A DNA stretch of 43,709 bases, from contig NZ_PNBY01000061.1 of NCBI RefSeq assembly GCF_005886875.1, positions 1 through 43,709 on the forward strand. Reading direction: 5' to 3'. Source of the stretch: Pseudoalteromonas aurantia. Lineage in GTDB: Bacteria; Pseudomonadota; Gammaproteobacteria; Enterobacterales; Alteromonadaceae. Within the stretch, counting starts at the first letter, position 1; every line of letters starts with the position of its first letter. Under the pieces are notes generated by a model. It was not told where the DNA came from. It searched no databases and saw only the letters and a list, made by a program, of their open reading frames with translations. Positions 1 to 7,542 of this stretch are shown here, one piece after another. Both the position numbers and the translations under genes were made by a program.

Positions 1-20
1 TCAAACTTTTCTTTTGCCAT
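1..20 (-). CDS. tuf: Elongation factor Tu, N-terminal start only (partial)
   Basis: Only the first six codons are inside the window. Reading the minus strand from 20 down to 1 gives M-A-K-E-K-F, the standard EF-Tu N-terminus, preceded by an AGG Shine-Dalgarno about 7 nt upstream. It sits directly downstream of a Thr-Tyr-Gly-Thr tRNA cluster, the same arrangement as the E. coli thrU-tyrU-glyT-thrT-tufB operon, so this is probably the tufB copy. EF-Tu delivers aminoacyl-tRNA to the ribosome. The rest of the gene lies beyond the left edge. Confidence 0.85.
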
Positions 21-147
21 GACGGAACCTATCGTTTATGTGTCTAGATTACATATAAAAACAACCCACGAAAATGCGGATTAGATTTTTCAATAAATGA
101 ATATTTTAGGACAAATCAAAGGAAGCGTTTGAGAAGATTCAGCAGCC

Positions 148-223
148 TGGTGCTGATAGGCAGATTTGAACTGCCGACCTCACCCTTACCAAGGGTGCGC
201 TCTACCAACTGAGCTATATCAGC
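148..223 (-). tRNA. tRNA-Thr (anticodon GGT)
   Basis: A 76-nt cloverleaf on the minus strand. The acceptor stem GCTGATA pairs with TATCAGC, the 3' CCA is encoded, the anticodon stem CACCC/GGGTG encloses loop TTGGTAA (anticodon GGT), and the T arm contains TTCAAAT. It is the last tRNA before tuf in the operon. Confidence 0.97.
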
Positions 224-236
224 AACACCAGAAAAC

Positions 237-311
<75 letters not shown>

Positions 312-357
312 TTTAGCAAACTGTTTTCTTAACTACCTCTAACCGTCAAGAATAAAA

Positions 358-442
358 TGGTGGAGGGGGCTGGATTCGAACCAGCGAAGGCAGTGCCGTC
401 AGATTTACAGTCTGATCCCTTTGGCCGCTCGGGAACCCCTCC
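358..442 (-). tRNA. tRNA-Tyr (anticodon GTA)
   Basis: An 85-nt class II tRNA with a long variable arm on the minus strand. The acceptor stem GGAGGGG pairs with CCCCTCC, the discriminator is A and the CCA is encoded. The anticodon loop is CTGTAAA (GTA). The long variable arm is expected for bacterial tRNA-Tyr. Confidence 0.97.
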
Positions 443-488
443 TCATAACAATTCTTTGTCTAAAGCTTCTGCATAAGAGTGCAAAAAA

Positions 489-564
<76 letters not shown>

Positions 565-585
565 ACTGCTTTAGTACGGGGCAGG

Positions 586-614
586 ATTCTAGAGCAAGGT
601 TGGGGGTGATGCAA
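586..614 (-). promoter_or_regulatory. Sigma70 promoter of the tRNA-tuf operon
   Basis: On the minus strand, -35 TTGCAT (609-614) is separated by exactly 17 bp from -10 TAGAAT (586-591). A C-rich discriminator, CCTGCCCCG, follows before the predicted start near 578. GC-rich discriminators are typical of stringently controlled stable-RNA promoters. The leader to tRNA-Thr(TGT) is about 14 nt. Confidence 0.75.
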
Positions 615-688
615 GAGTAAAATTAAAAAAAATCAAAGTTTTTTACCTTGATGCTCATTATTACAGCAAAAACCACTAAAAACAGCAA

Positions 689-1390
689 TTAACGTATAAA
701 ATCACACCAACTTTTCAGCCCTTTCAATACCAAGTCATCGATAAAGACACTTGGCTTATCATAATGTTGCTGTAATAGTTCACCATAGCCACCAGCAAAA
801 ATAACTTGAATATCTGTCGCATCACACTCTAATTGCGCGATAGCTGTATAGACTGCACCCAATGTTGATACTAATGCGCCATTTTTTACCGCATTTGGCG
901 TATTACAACCCAACCCTTGCTCAAATAAACTGGTGTTATCACTAAATACTTTTTCTGTATTAGCTAAAAGGCTTGCGATCATCATATCCAAACCCGGTAA
1001 TATCCAGCCACCCAAGTGCTGCCCAACTTGATTGACCACATCCACTTTTGTTGCAGTGCCTGAGTCAACGACAACACAATATTGATTTGGGTATAAGTAA
1101 TGACCCGCAATCACCGCTAACCAACGATCGATCCCTAAATTTTGATATTGGGCATAACCACAATTCACTTTGCCAAGCTTTTGCGTCACGGTTGCCTGTC
1201 TTATATTAATATTATAACGCGCTGCATGCTGTTTTATCGACGCGAGTGCATTGGCATGACCTACCTGCGCGACGACTATATCATCCACATCTAACCACGG
1301 AATATCCGCTTCATTGATCTGCGCAATTTTACCATCGCAGTCCACACCTATCTTAACTGCAGTATTACCTACATCGATCAGTAATCTCAC
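689..1390 (-). CDS. coaX: Type III pantothenate kinase
   Basis: Phosphorylates pantothenate, the first step of coenzyme A synthesis, in the cytoplasm. The 233-residue protein has the ASKHA-fold signatures of CoaX: N-terminal DVGNTAVKIG phosphate loop, GIDRWLA, VVDSGTATKVDVV and GGWILPGLDMM. It is slightly short but normal for type III enzymes. The start is GTG at 1390-1388, overlapping the birA stop as GTGA, so translation is probably coupled. In E. coli this slot between birA and the tRNA-tufB cluster holds the unrelated type I kinase coaA. Type III enzymes are not feedback-inhibited by CoA and usually need a monovalent cation (family knowledge). Confidence 0.93.
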   Translation of the reverse strand: MRLLIDVGNTAVKIGVDCDGKIAQINEADIPWLDVDDIVVAQVGHANALASIKQHAARYNINIRQATVTQKLGKVNCGYAQYQNLGIDRWLAVIAGHYLYPNQYCVVVDSGTATKVDVVNQVGQHLGGWILPGLDMMIASLLANTEKVFSDNTSLFEQGLGCNTPNAVKNGALVSTLGAVYTAIAQLECDATDIQVIFAGGYGELLQQHYDKPSVFIDDLVLKGLKSWCDFIR

Positions 1391-2379
1391 ACACTATCCT
1401 TACGCAGTGATATTTCACCGCCATAGTAACTTTTTAACTCACCATCTTGACGCAGTACAATGCCACCTTGTGTGTCAATTCCTTCACACACACCACGCCA
1501 TGTTCGCATACCCGTTGATAACGTCACCATGTCATTGCCAAATGCATTCACGTTATTCCACTGCTCAACCATGGTCGCTAACCCTGACACTTGGTATACC
1601 GCGAGCCGTTGCGCCAAACTATGGGTTAATTGGGCAACCAAGGCATTTTTATTTAAGCTATGCGTATGTGATGCCAAGTCAGTCCAAGGCTGATCAATGT
1701 GTTTAGACGCGGTTTCTGGCATTTGCAGATTAATGCCAATGCCAATCACTAAATGACATGGCCCCTCAACTTGCCCTTCAAGCTCAACCAATACACCTGC
1801 CAGTTTTCGGCCATGTAAATAAATATCGTTGGGCCATTTTAGCGCTGCTGATAAACCATACAAGGCTTCGATGGCATCATATACCGCCAATCCAACTGCA
1901 ATAGATACCCCCATCGCAGCCTGCAGCCCTTCTTCTAGTTTCCAGTAATAACTGTAATAGAGGTTCGCGCCAAAAGGTGACTGCCACACTCGGCCTCGTC
2001 GCCCACGTCCTGCTTGTTGCATTTCAGCGACTAACACCTGCCCCGAGACCAAGTCATCGCCCTGCTGAATTCGACGCATTAGTTCTGTGTTTGTAGAATC
2101 AATAATAGGCCTGACTTCAACATTATTCTCACAAGCCAACGAGGCAAGATGCTGTTGGATTTCCTCACAGTTTAATAAAGGTAAGCTTTCGTTTAAACAA
2201 TACCCTTTGCCATTGAGAGTAAAAATATCAATGCCCATCTCTTGTAACGAACGAATATGCTTTGAAATGGCTGCGCGACTAATCCCCAATTGTGTTGCCA
2301 GTACCTGCCCAGATACAAAGCCACCTTGGTTGAGTGCATGTAAAATCGCTAATTTATTACCTTGTGGAGCGTTATCCAT
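1387..2379 (-). CDS. birA: Bifunctional biotin-[acetyl-CoA carboxylase] ligase / biotin operon repressor
   Basis: Activates biotin to biotinyl-AMP and attaches it to the biotin carboxyl carrier protein; as a holo-dimer it represses biotin synthesis genes. The 330-residue form has an N-terminal winged helix (QLGISRAAISKHI, about residues 22-35), the adenylate-binding loop GRGRRGRVW, catalytic KWPNDI and GRKLAGVLVE, and a C-terminal SH3-like domain. I chose ATG at 2379 rather than a start six codons upstream because AGGAG lies 7 nt before it. This start overlaps the murB stop by 8 nt. The 3' end overlaps coaX by 4 nt. Confidence 0.94.
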   Translation of the reverse strand: MDNAPQGNKLAILHALNQGGFVSGQVLATQLGISRAAISKHIRSLQEMGIDIFTLNGKGYCLNESLPLLNCEEIQQHLASLACENNVEVRPIIDSTNTELMRRIQQGDDLVSGQVLVAEMQQAGRGRRGRVWQSPFGANLYYSYYWKLEEGLQAAMGVSIAVGLAVYDAIEALYGLSAALKWPNDIYLHGRKLAGVLVELEGQVEGPCHLVIGIGINLQMPETASKHIDQPWTDLASHTHSLNKNALVAQLTHSLAQRLAVYQVSGLATMVEQWNNVNAFGNDMVTLSTGMRTWRGVCEGIDTQGGIVLRQDGELKSYYGGEISLRKDSV

Positions 2380-3385
2380 TACTCTTCTCCTGCACACTCA
2401 CCTCACCTGCGCGGCCAATCAGCCTTACTTCGTGTTCTAATTGAATTTCAAACTGACGTGCGACTCTTTGTTGCACATGTTGGATCACCTCACATAAGGC
2501 ACTGCCTGAACTATGACCATCGTTCACCAATACCAGCGCTTGCTTTTCATATACACGTACCCCCGACACGCTATACCCTTTTAGGCCTGCCTGCTCAATA
2601 AGCCAGCCTGCTGCCAGCTTGCGTTGTCCGATCCCTGCCGAGTACGCTGGCATATTGGCATACTTAGCAAGTAACGCTTGGTAATGCGCCTCAGAGATCA
2701 CCGGGTTTTTAAAGAAGCTCCCAGCATTGGGTAATATTTCTGGATCCGGTAGTTTGCTTTGACGGATCGCCACCACAGTATCACTCACCTGTAACGCGGT
2801 AACCGTCTTTTCATCTAGTGTTTGTAATGGGCCATAATTCAAAGTTGGTTGCCAGCATTTATTGAGGCGTAAACCTACTTGGGTTATTACAAACTGATTT
2901 TTTAAAGCATGCTTAAAAACAGAGTCACGATAACCAAACTGGCATTGTGTTCGGTTCAACCGTTCAAAAGACTGAGTGTCAATATTAAAGCCATCTACGT
3001 ACTCTATAAACTGAGCCAGTTCAACGCCGTACGCACCAATATTCTGTACTGGTGCTGCGCCGACAGTACCAGGGATCAACACTAAGTTCTCAAGCCCAGG
3101 GATCCCTTTCGCGAGTAAACCGGTTACCAACGTATGCCAATTTTCACCCGCAGCCACCTCAACATCCCAAAACGTATCATGTTCTAAAATGTCTACGCCT
3201 TTATTGTTGATTCGAACCACAATGCCAATAAAATCGTCGATAAAAACGGTATTGCTTCCCGCGCCTAATACACAAAATGGCTGCGAAAAATCAACGGCTC
3301 GTAACTGCTGAGGGTCCTCGATCTGGACAACATCTCGACATGTGTGAGGTAATGCAAAAGTGTGAAGTGACTGTAATGCTTGCAC
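2372..3385 (-). CDS. murB: UDP-N-acetylenolpyruvoylglucosamine reductase
   Basis: Reduces UDP-GlcNAc-enolpyruvate to UDP-MurNAc with NADPH, using bound FAD, for peptidoglycan precursor synthesis. The 337-residue protein is a type I MurB: FAD-binding VLGAGSNTVFIDD near residue 40, GTVGAAPVQNIGAYGVE, the NAGSFFKNP motif with the proton-donating serine, and the C-terminal LEHEVRLIG with the catalytic glutamate. The start is GTG at 3385, with AAGG about 10 nt upstream. It leads the murB-birA-coaX unit, whose genes overlap at both junctions, and is divergent from the M1 peptidase gene. Confidence 0.94.
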   Translation of the reverse strand: MQALQSLHTFALPHTCRDVVQIEDPQQLRAVDFSQPFCVLGAGSNTVFIDDFIGIVVRINNKGVDILEHDTFWDVEVAAGENWHTLVTGLLAKGIPGLENLVLIPGTVGAAPVQNIGAYGVELAQFIEYVDGFNIDTQSFERLNRTQCQFGYRDSVFKHALKNQFVITQVGLRLNKCWQPTLNYGPLQTLDEKTVTALQVSDTVVAIRQSKLPDPEILPNAGSFFKNPVISEAHYQALLAKYANMPAYSAGIGQRKLAAGWLIEQAGLKGYSVSGVRVYEKQALVLVNDGHSSGSALCEVIQHVQQRVARQFEIQLEHEVRLIGRAGEVSVQEKSNG

Positions 3386-3529
3386 GTACGTGCCTTAAAC
3401 CTAAATCTGATAATATGGAATAGTTTAACCCATTGCGATGCTTGACGCATCAGTATGTGACTTTCATGATAAGCATGGTATAAAAGCCTACCACCCGATA
3501 TTTTATTAATAATAAAGAACAAGGATCCT

Positions 3530-5377
3530 ATGAAACTTTCTGCCTTAACTACCAGTTTAATACTGGCTGGTTTCTCTCACTTAGCCTTAGCAACACAAGC
3601 AGTAGACGAACATACCTATGCTAATCTAAACGACGTAATTAGTACCCACTTACACTTAGATTTAGACGTTGATTTTGTAGATAAGCAACTAGAAGGTTTT
3701 GTAGAGCACACCTTAGATTGGCGCAACGCCCAAGCGCGCACATTAGTACTAGATACACGCGATTTAGAAATCGACAAAGTCATGTATCAAGGTAAAAATG
3801 GCCAATGGCATAAAGCAGCATTTACATTGGCAAAACGAGACGATGTAAAAGGGGCCAAATTAACCATCACATTTAAGCAGCAAGCTAAAAAAGCACGCAT
3901 TTATTACAATAGCTTGCCTCAAGCTTCTGGCTTGCAGTGGTTAACCCCGATTCAAACGGCGAGTAAGACACATCCATTTATGTATAGCCAGTCGCAAGCC
4001 ATTCATGCGCGCAGCTGGATCCCAGTCCAAGATACGCCAGCAATGCGTGTTACCTATTCAGCTCGAATAAACACACCTGAGGACGTTCGCGCCGTGATGA
4101 GTGCTGATAACTCAGGTGCATTTATTAAAGACGGGGATTATTGGTTTGATATGCCACAAGCTATCCCTCCTTATTTAATCGCTATTGGTGCAGGTAACCT
4201 TGAATATAAAGAAATGTCTCACCAAACCGCCATTTTCGCAGAGCCACAAATTTTAGACGCCTCCGTGGCTGAATTTAACGATACACAAGCCATGATCGAT
4301 AAAACCAACATAATGTATGGTGAATACGCATGGGGGCGCTATGACTTACTCATGCTCCCACCGAGCTTTCCATTTGGAGGCATGGAAAACCCACGCTTGT
4401 CATTCATTACTCCTACCGTTGTAGCAGGTGATAAAAGCTTGGTGAACTTAATCGCACATGAGTTGGCACACTCTTGGTCTGGTAATCTAGTCACGAACGC
4501 AACATGGGAGGACCTTTGGTTAAATGAAGGATTTACCTCTTATGTTGAAAACCGCATTATGGAAGAAGTATTTGGCCGTGAACGTGCCGTGATGGAGCAA
4601 GCACTCGATACTGCGGGCCTTAAAAAGCAACTCAAAAATATTCCCGCGCCAGATACACGCTTAAATCTAAAACTCAATGGACGCGATCCAGATGATGCCT
4701 TTAGCTCAGTCCCTTACACTAAAGGTCAACTGTTCTTGTTGTATCTAGAAGAAAAGTTTGGCCGTGCGCGATTTGATGAATTTGTCAAAGGCTACTTTAA
4801 TAAATATTCATTTAAATCTCTGACCACGGCTGAGTTTACCGTGTACTTAACTACACACTTACTCGAAAAGTACCCGGGCATTGTCAGCCTAGACAAGGCC
4901 AATGAATGGATCCACGAACCGGGATTACCTGCAGATGCCCCTAACCCAACATCAGACGCATTTATTAATGTTGATAAAGTCTCTGCGGCATGGTTAAACG
5001 GTGAACTTTCAGCAACTGCACTCCCTACCAACAAGTGGACAGTTCACGAATGGCTACATTTTATCAATAACCTACCTCGAGATCTTAGTGTAGATAAAAT
5101 GACAGAACTCGACACTGCCTTTAATCTCACGACCTCAACTAATGCAGAGCGTGCTTTTGCGTGGTATATGCTTGCGGTTGGCAATGGATATCAGGCAATT
5201 TATCCCGCTTTAGATGAACACCTATCGGGCATTGGCCGTCGCAAGCTGATTGTGCCCTTGTACAAAGCCTTAGTTAAAAATGGTAAACGCGCATGGGCCC
5301 AAAAGGTTTACCAAGCAGCGCGTCCGGGCTATCACCCACTCGCACAAGGCACCATTGACGCGATTTTTAGTAAGTAA
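3530..5377 (+). CDS. Secreted M1 family zinc aminopeptidase (leukotriene A4 hydrolase-like)
   Basis: Removes N-terminal residues from peptides, probably in the periplasm or outside the cell. The 615-residue protein starts with a signal peptide ending near LALA-TQA (about residue 22). The exopeptidase motif GGMEN is at 283-287 and the zinc site HELAH at 310-314, with the third ligand E333 in NEGF, i.e. the HEXXH-18-E pattern. The length and C-terminal helical domain fit the LTA4H-like subgroup rather than the longer PepN type. An SD AAGGAT precedes the ATG. The gene stands alone, convergent with the DUF2057 gene across a shared terminator. The epoxide hydrolase activity of animal LTA4H cannot be inferred. 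Confidence 0.92.
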   Translation: MKLSALTTSLILAGFSHLALATQAVDEHTYANLNDVISTHLHLDLDVDFVDKQLEGFVEHTLDWRNAQARTLVLDTRDLEIDKVMYQGKNGQWHKAAFTLAKRDDVKGAKLTITFKQQAKKARIYYNSLPQASGLQWLTPIQTASKTHPFMYSQSQAIHARSWIPVQDTPAMRVTYSARINTPEDVRAVMSADNSGAFIKDGDYWFDMPQAIPPYLIAIGAGNLEYKEMSHQTAIFAEPQILDASVAEFNDTQAMIDKTNIMYGEYAWGRYDLLMLPPSFPFGGMENPRLSFITPTVVAGDKSLVNLIAHELAHSWSGNLVTNATWEDLWLNEGFTSYVENRIMEEVFGRERAVMEQALDTAGLKKQLKNIPAPDTRLNLKLNGRDPDDAFSSVPYTKGQLFLLYLEEKFGRARFDEFVKGYFNKYSFKSLTTAEFTVYLTTHLLEKYPGIVSLDKANEWIHEPGLPADAPNPTSDAFINVDKVSAAWLNGELSATALPTNKWTVHEWLHFINNLPRDLSVDKMTELDTAFNLTTSTNAERAFAWYMLAVGNGYQAIYPALDEHLSGIGRRKLIVPLYKALVKNGKRAWAQKVYQAARPGYHPLAQGTIDAIFSK

Positions 5378-5400
5378 CTTATTCAGCTGCTTCTCTATCA

Positions 5401-5426
5401 AAGGGCTATTATTAGCCCTTTTTAAT
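5401..5426. terminator. Bidirectional intrinsic terminator
   Basis: An inverted repeat, AAGGGCTA / TAGCCCTT, with a 4-nt loop at 5401-5420 is followed by a T-run on the plus strand. It ends the M1 peptidase transcript. The minus-strand gene's stop codon lies inside the right arm, so the same hairpin probably serves both genes. Confidence 0.75.
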
Positions 5427-6047
5427 TTTTTGTAAAAAGGCCGCGCGCTGCGCTGCACTTGCCTGCTCCCACCAAAACTCTAACATCATCGCCGCATCAG
5501 GGTGCATAATGCCTTGCATCGGCGCTGCCTGATGGTGCTTCACCCGATCTTTTGGTGCGCCTTCAGTATCAGGCGTGTGTACTGAATGACGAGAGCTAGG
5601 CGCTACAACTGGCTGCGAGGTATACGCCTGCTGGATAAAACGCGAACGTTTATCAGCAATTTGTTTATTTTTGTCTGGCGACACTATCGTCACTTGGGGG
5701 GTTTTCGCAAACAATTTAGCTTCTTCGACCTCGTCGGGGCGCTGAAGCGTAATTAAGTACTCACCCTCCATCATGATGTTTAATTCAACCCAAAAAGCAT
5801 CTGACTCAACCACTTCATGCTCATCATATTCCAACTCATATAAATCACTATACTTCAGTTTTACCGCATAGGTGCCTGAAGTAAGTGTAAGTTCAGTCAC
5901 GTTACTGAATAATGAGTGTTCAATCACCTTATCGTTCACCTGTAATAGCAATAACTCTTCGTTAAAACGCACTGTTGCACCGTGGCTGTCTTTTACCACC
6001 ATACCAAGGCATAGCGCGAAACATACGTAGCTTATTATTTTCATCAT
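5412..6047 (-). CDS. Periplasmic DUF2057 (YccT/CsgI-type) protein
   Basis: A 211-residue exported protein with a signal peptide (MMKIISYVCFALCLGMVVKD..HGA, cleavage near residue 24). The first ~120 residues have the DUF2057 pattern: AVKLKYSDLYELEYDEHEVV and FWVELNIMMEGEYLI. A low-complexity linker and a C-terminal Trp/Ala-rich helix (MLEFWWEQASAAQRAAFLQ) follow. The E. coli member YccT (CsgI) is a periplasmic inhibitor of curli assembly; that role is not assumed here. AAAAGGAG precedes two adjacent ATG codons at 6047 and 6044, so the start could be one codon later. It is divergent from hinT. Confidence 0.75.
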   Translation of the reverse strand: MMKIISYVCFALCLGMVVKDSHGATVRFNEELLLLQVNDKVIEHSLFSNVTELTLTSGTYAVKLKYSDLYELEYDEHEVVESDAFWVELNIMMEGEYLITLQRPDEVEEAKLFAKTPQVTIVSPDKNKQIADKRSRFIQQAYTSQPVVAPSSRHSVHTPDTEGAPKDRVKHHQAAPMQGIMHPDAAMMLEFWWEQASAAQRAAFLQKIKKG

Positions 6048-6179
6048 GGCTGCTCCTTTTATTTACGTATAATTACATTTCGTGGTTTGACACTCAGGCC
6101 AAACTTTGTCATTAGTGTACACTTGAATCTTTCATTTCTCTTCCTTTGTATAAGAGAAGCATTTTATTTAGGATTATCA

Positions 6180-6551
6180 ATGAGCCAGAGTACAATTTTC
6201 GACAAAATCATTAATAAAGAAATCCCTGCTGATATTGTCTATGAAGACGATAAGGCACTCGCCTTTAAAGACATAAATCCACAAGCCCCTTTTCATGTTT
6301 TGGTGATCCCCAAAGCAAGAATCGCAACTATTAACGAGGTGACTGAACAAAATTCACATCTTGTCGGCCATTTATACGCAGTTGCTGCTAAACTAGCCAA
6401 AGAACATGGCTTTGCTGAAGACGGCTATCGTGCTGTTATGAACTGTAATGAGCATGGTGGGCAAACGGTATATCATATTCACCTGCACCTACTCGCAGGG
6501 AAAACAATGGGATGGCCACCATATACAAGTACGAAAAAAGAACTACTTTAA
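6180..6551 (+). CDS. hinT: HIT-family purine nucleoside phosphoramidase HinT
   Basis: Hydrolyses AMP-lysine and other adenosine 5'-phosphoramidates in the cytoplasm. The 123-residue protein has the family start IFDKIINKEIPADIVYED, the central FKDINPQAPFHVLVIPK and the histidine triad HIHLHLLAG near the C-terminus. I place the start at 6180 (MSQSTIF) with AGGA 6 nt upstream. The reading frame stays open for 31 more codons upstream, but those residues do not resemble the family. The length is normal. Confidence 0.93.
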   Translation: MSQSTIFDKIINKEIPADIVYEDDKALAFKDINPQAPFHVLVIPKARIATINEVTEQNSHLVGHLYAVAAKLAKEHGFAEDGYRAVMNCNEHGGQTVYHIHLHLLAGKTMGWPPYTSTKKELL

Positions 6552-6665
6552 AATATTCTCTGTTAAGGAATGTAAACAAGTAAGTTATTATTTCGAAAAT
6601 ATGAAAAGTCATCTATTTCATAAAGTTATGACATAGTTAATGTGTTTTTTTTGTATTCATAGCGT

Positions 6666-6684
6666 TATATGTCGATTACATATA
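6666..6684. promoter_or_regulatory. Palindrome upstream of the LuxR-type regulator
   Basis: Perfect 7-bp arms TATATGT / ACATATA separated by 5 bp, in the AT-rich 216-bp gap between hinT and the LuxR-type gene, about 84 bp before its start. The size and symmetry suit a dimeric operator, possibly for autoregulation. This is inferred from symmetry only. Confidence 0.35.
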
Positions 6685-6767
6685 GCAAAACTATCTATCA
6701 TTTGATAAAAATTCTAATACAAAAGGCCTGAGTCACGTGTTAGCATTAATCATCAGTTGGAATAAGA

Positions 6768-7436
6768 GTGTTGCCAAAAATGAGCAGTTCTGCCTTTTTG
6801 TTATTAGATAAAGAGCCTATTAACACCATAGGAATTAACGTTTTGCAGCCGTTGCTAAAAACGCAAGGACTAGATGTAACCACAGGTACCGATATAGCAG
6901 ATGTACCTGAAGGGACACGCCTATTATTTATAGAAACCGCAACCAATGATGCTTGGAATAAATTAAAAGAACAATTAGTCAGGCTGAAAGTAAGTTGCGA
7001 TATCATATTGTTTAACTTGGATGAAAATCCTGAACTCGCCAATCGTGCATTATTAAGTGGGATCCGGGGTGTATTTTATACAACAGATAACGCTGATGTA
7101 CTGATGAAAGGCATTCGTCTTCTTATGGAAGATCAGCTTTGGTATCGTCGTGAGATTATGTGTAACGCCTTAAACCGCATGTTGCAATATAACAAAGATG
7201 CACTACATAAATTAACCGAAGGCGACATTGAACCAGTAAAGCTCACCAAACGTGAGAAAGCAATTATCTCCTTAATGAGTAAAGGGGCAAAAAATAAAGA
7301 GATTGCTGAAGATCTCAATATTAGCCCGCATACAGTTAAAACACATTTGTATAGCGCATTTAGAAAAACCAAGTGCCGTAACCGTATCGAATTATTGTCT
7401 TGGGCACAGCAAAACATCCCTGACGAGATTCGCTAA
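6768..7436 (+). CDS. LuxR-family transcriptional regulator, VpsT/CsgD-like
   Basis: A 222-residue DNA-binding regulator. Residues 1-145 form a receiver-like domain without a clear phospho-accepting aspartate (RLLFIETA occupies that strand). Residues ~158-215 are a LuxR-type HTH (LTKREKAIISLMSKGAKNKEIAEDLNISPHTVKTH). Between them is DQLWYRREIM. The WYRR resembles the W-[FLM]-[TS]-R motif by which Vibrio VpsT binds c-di-GMP, but does not match it exactly. The start is uncertain: GTG at 6768 has a GGAA upstream; ATG at 6780 lacks a good SD. A terminator separates it from the hybrid kinase downstream. In this family such proteins often control matrix or biofilm genes. Confidence 0.8.
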   Translation: MLPKMSSSAFLLLDKEPINTIGINVLQPLLKTQGLDVTTGTDIADVPEGTRLLFIETATNDAWNKLKEQLVRLKVSCDIILFNLDENPELANRALLSGIRGVFYTTDNADVLMKGIRLLMEDQLWYRREIMCNALNRMLQYNKDALHKLTEGDIEPVKLTKREKAIISLMSKGAKNKEIAEDLNISPHTVKTHLYSAFRKTKCRNRIELLSWAQQNIPDEIR

Positions 7437-7450
7437 ATCGTATTACCAAT

Positions 7451-7479
7451 AAAAACAGCCGTACTATGCGGCTGTTTTT
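7451..7479 (+). terminator. Intrinsic terminator after the LuxR-type gene
   Basis: The 11-bp arms AAAAACAGCCG / CGGCTGTTTTT enclose a 7-nt loop, 14 nt after the stop codon. The right arm supplies the T-run. It separates the regulator from the downstream kinase gene transcriptionally, unless read-through occurs. Confidence 0.85.
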
Positions 7480-7542
7480 GTTTCTTTACTCCTTCCGCTG
7501 TAATCTCTATCCTTAACAACAAACCCTCAAAAAATAACAATA

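Noticed and set aside
1314..1706. Plus-strand open frame of 130 codons over birA/coaX
   Set aside because: It is antisense to two well-supported genes, with no family similarity and no SD; a shadow frame.
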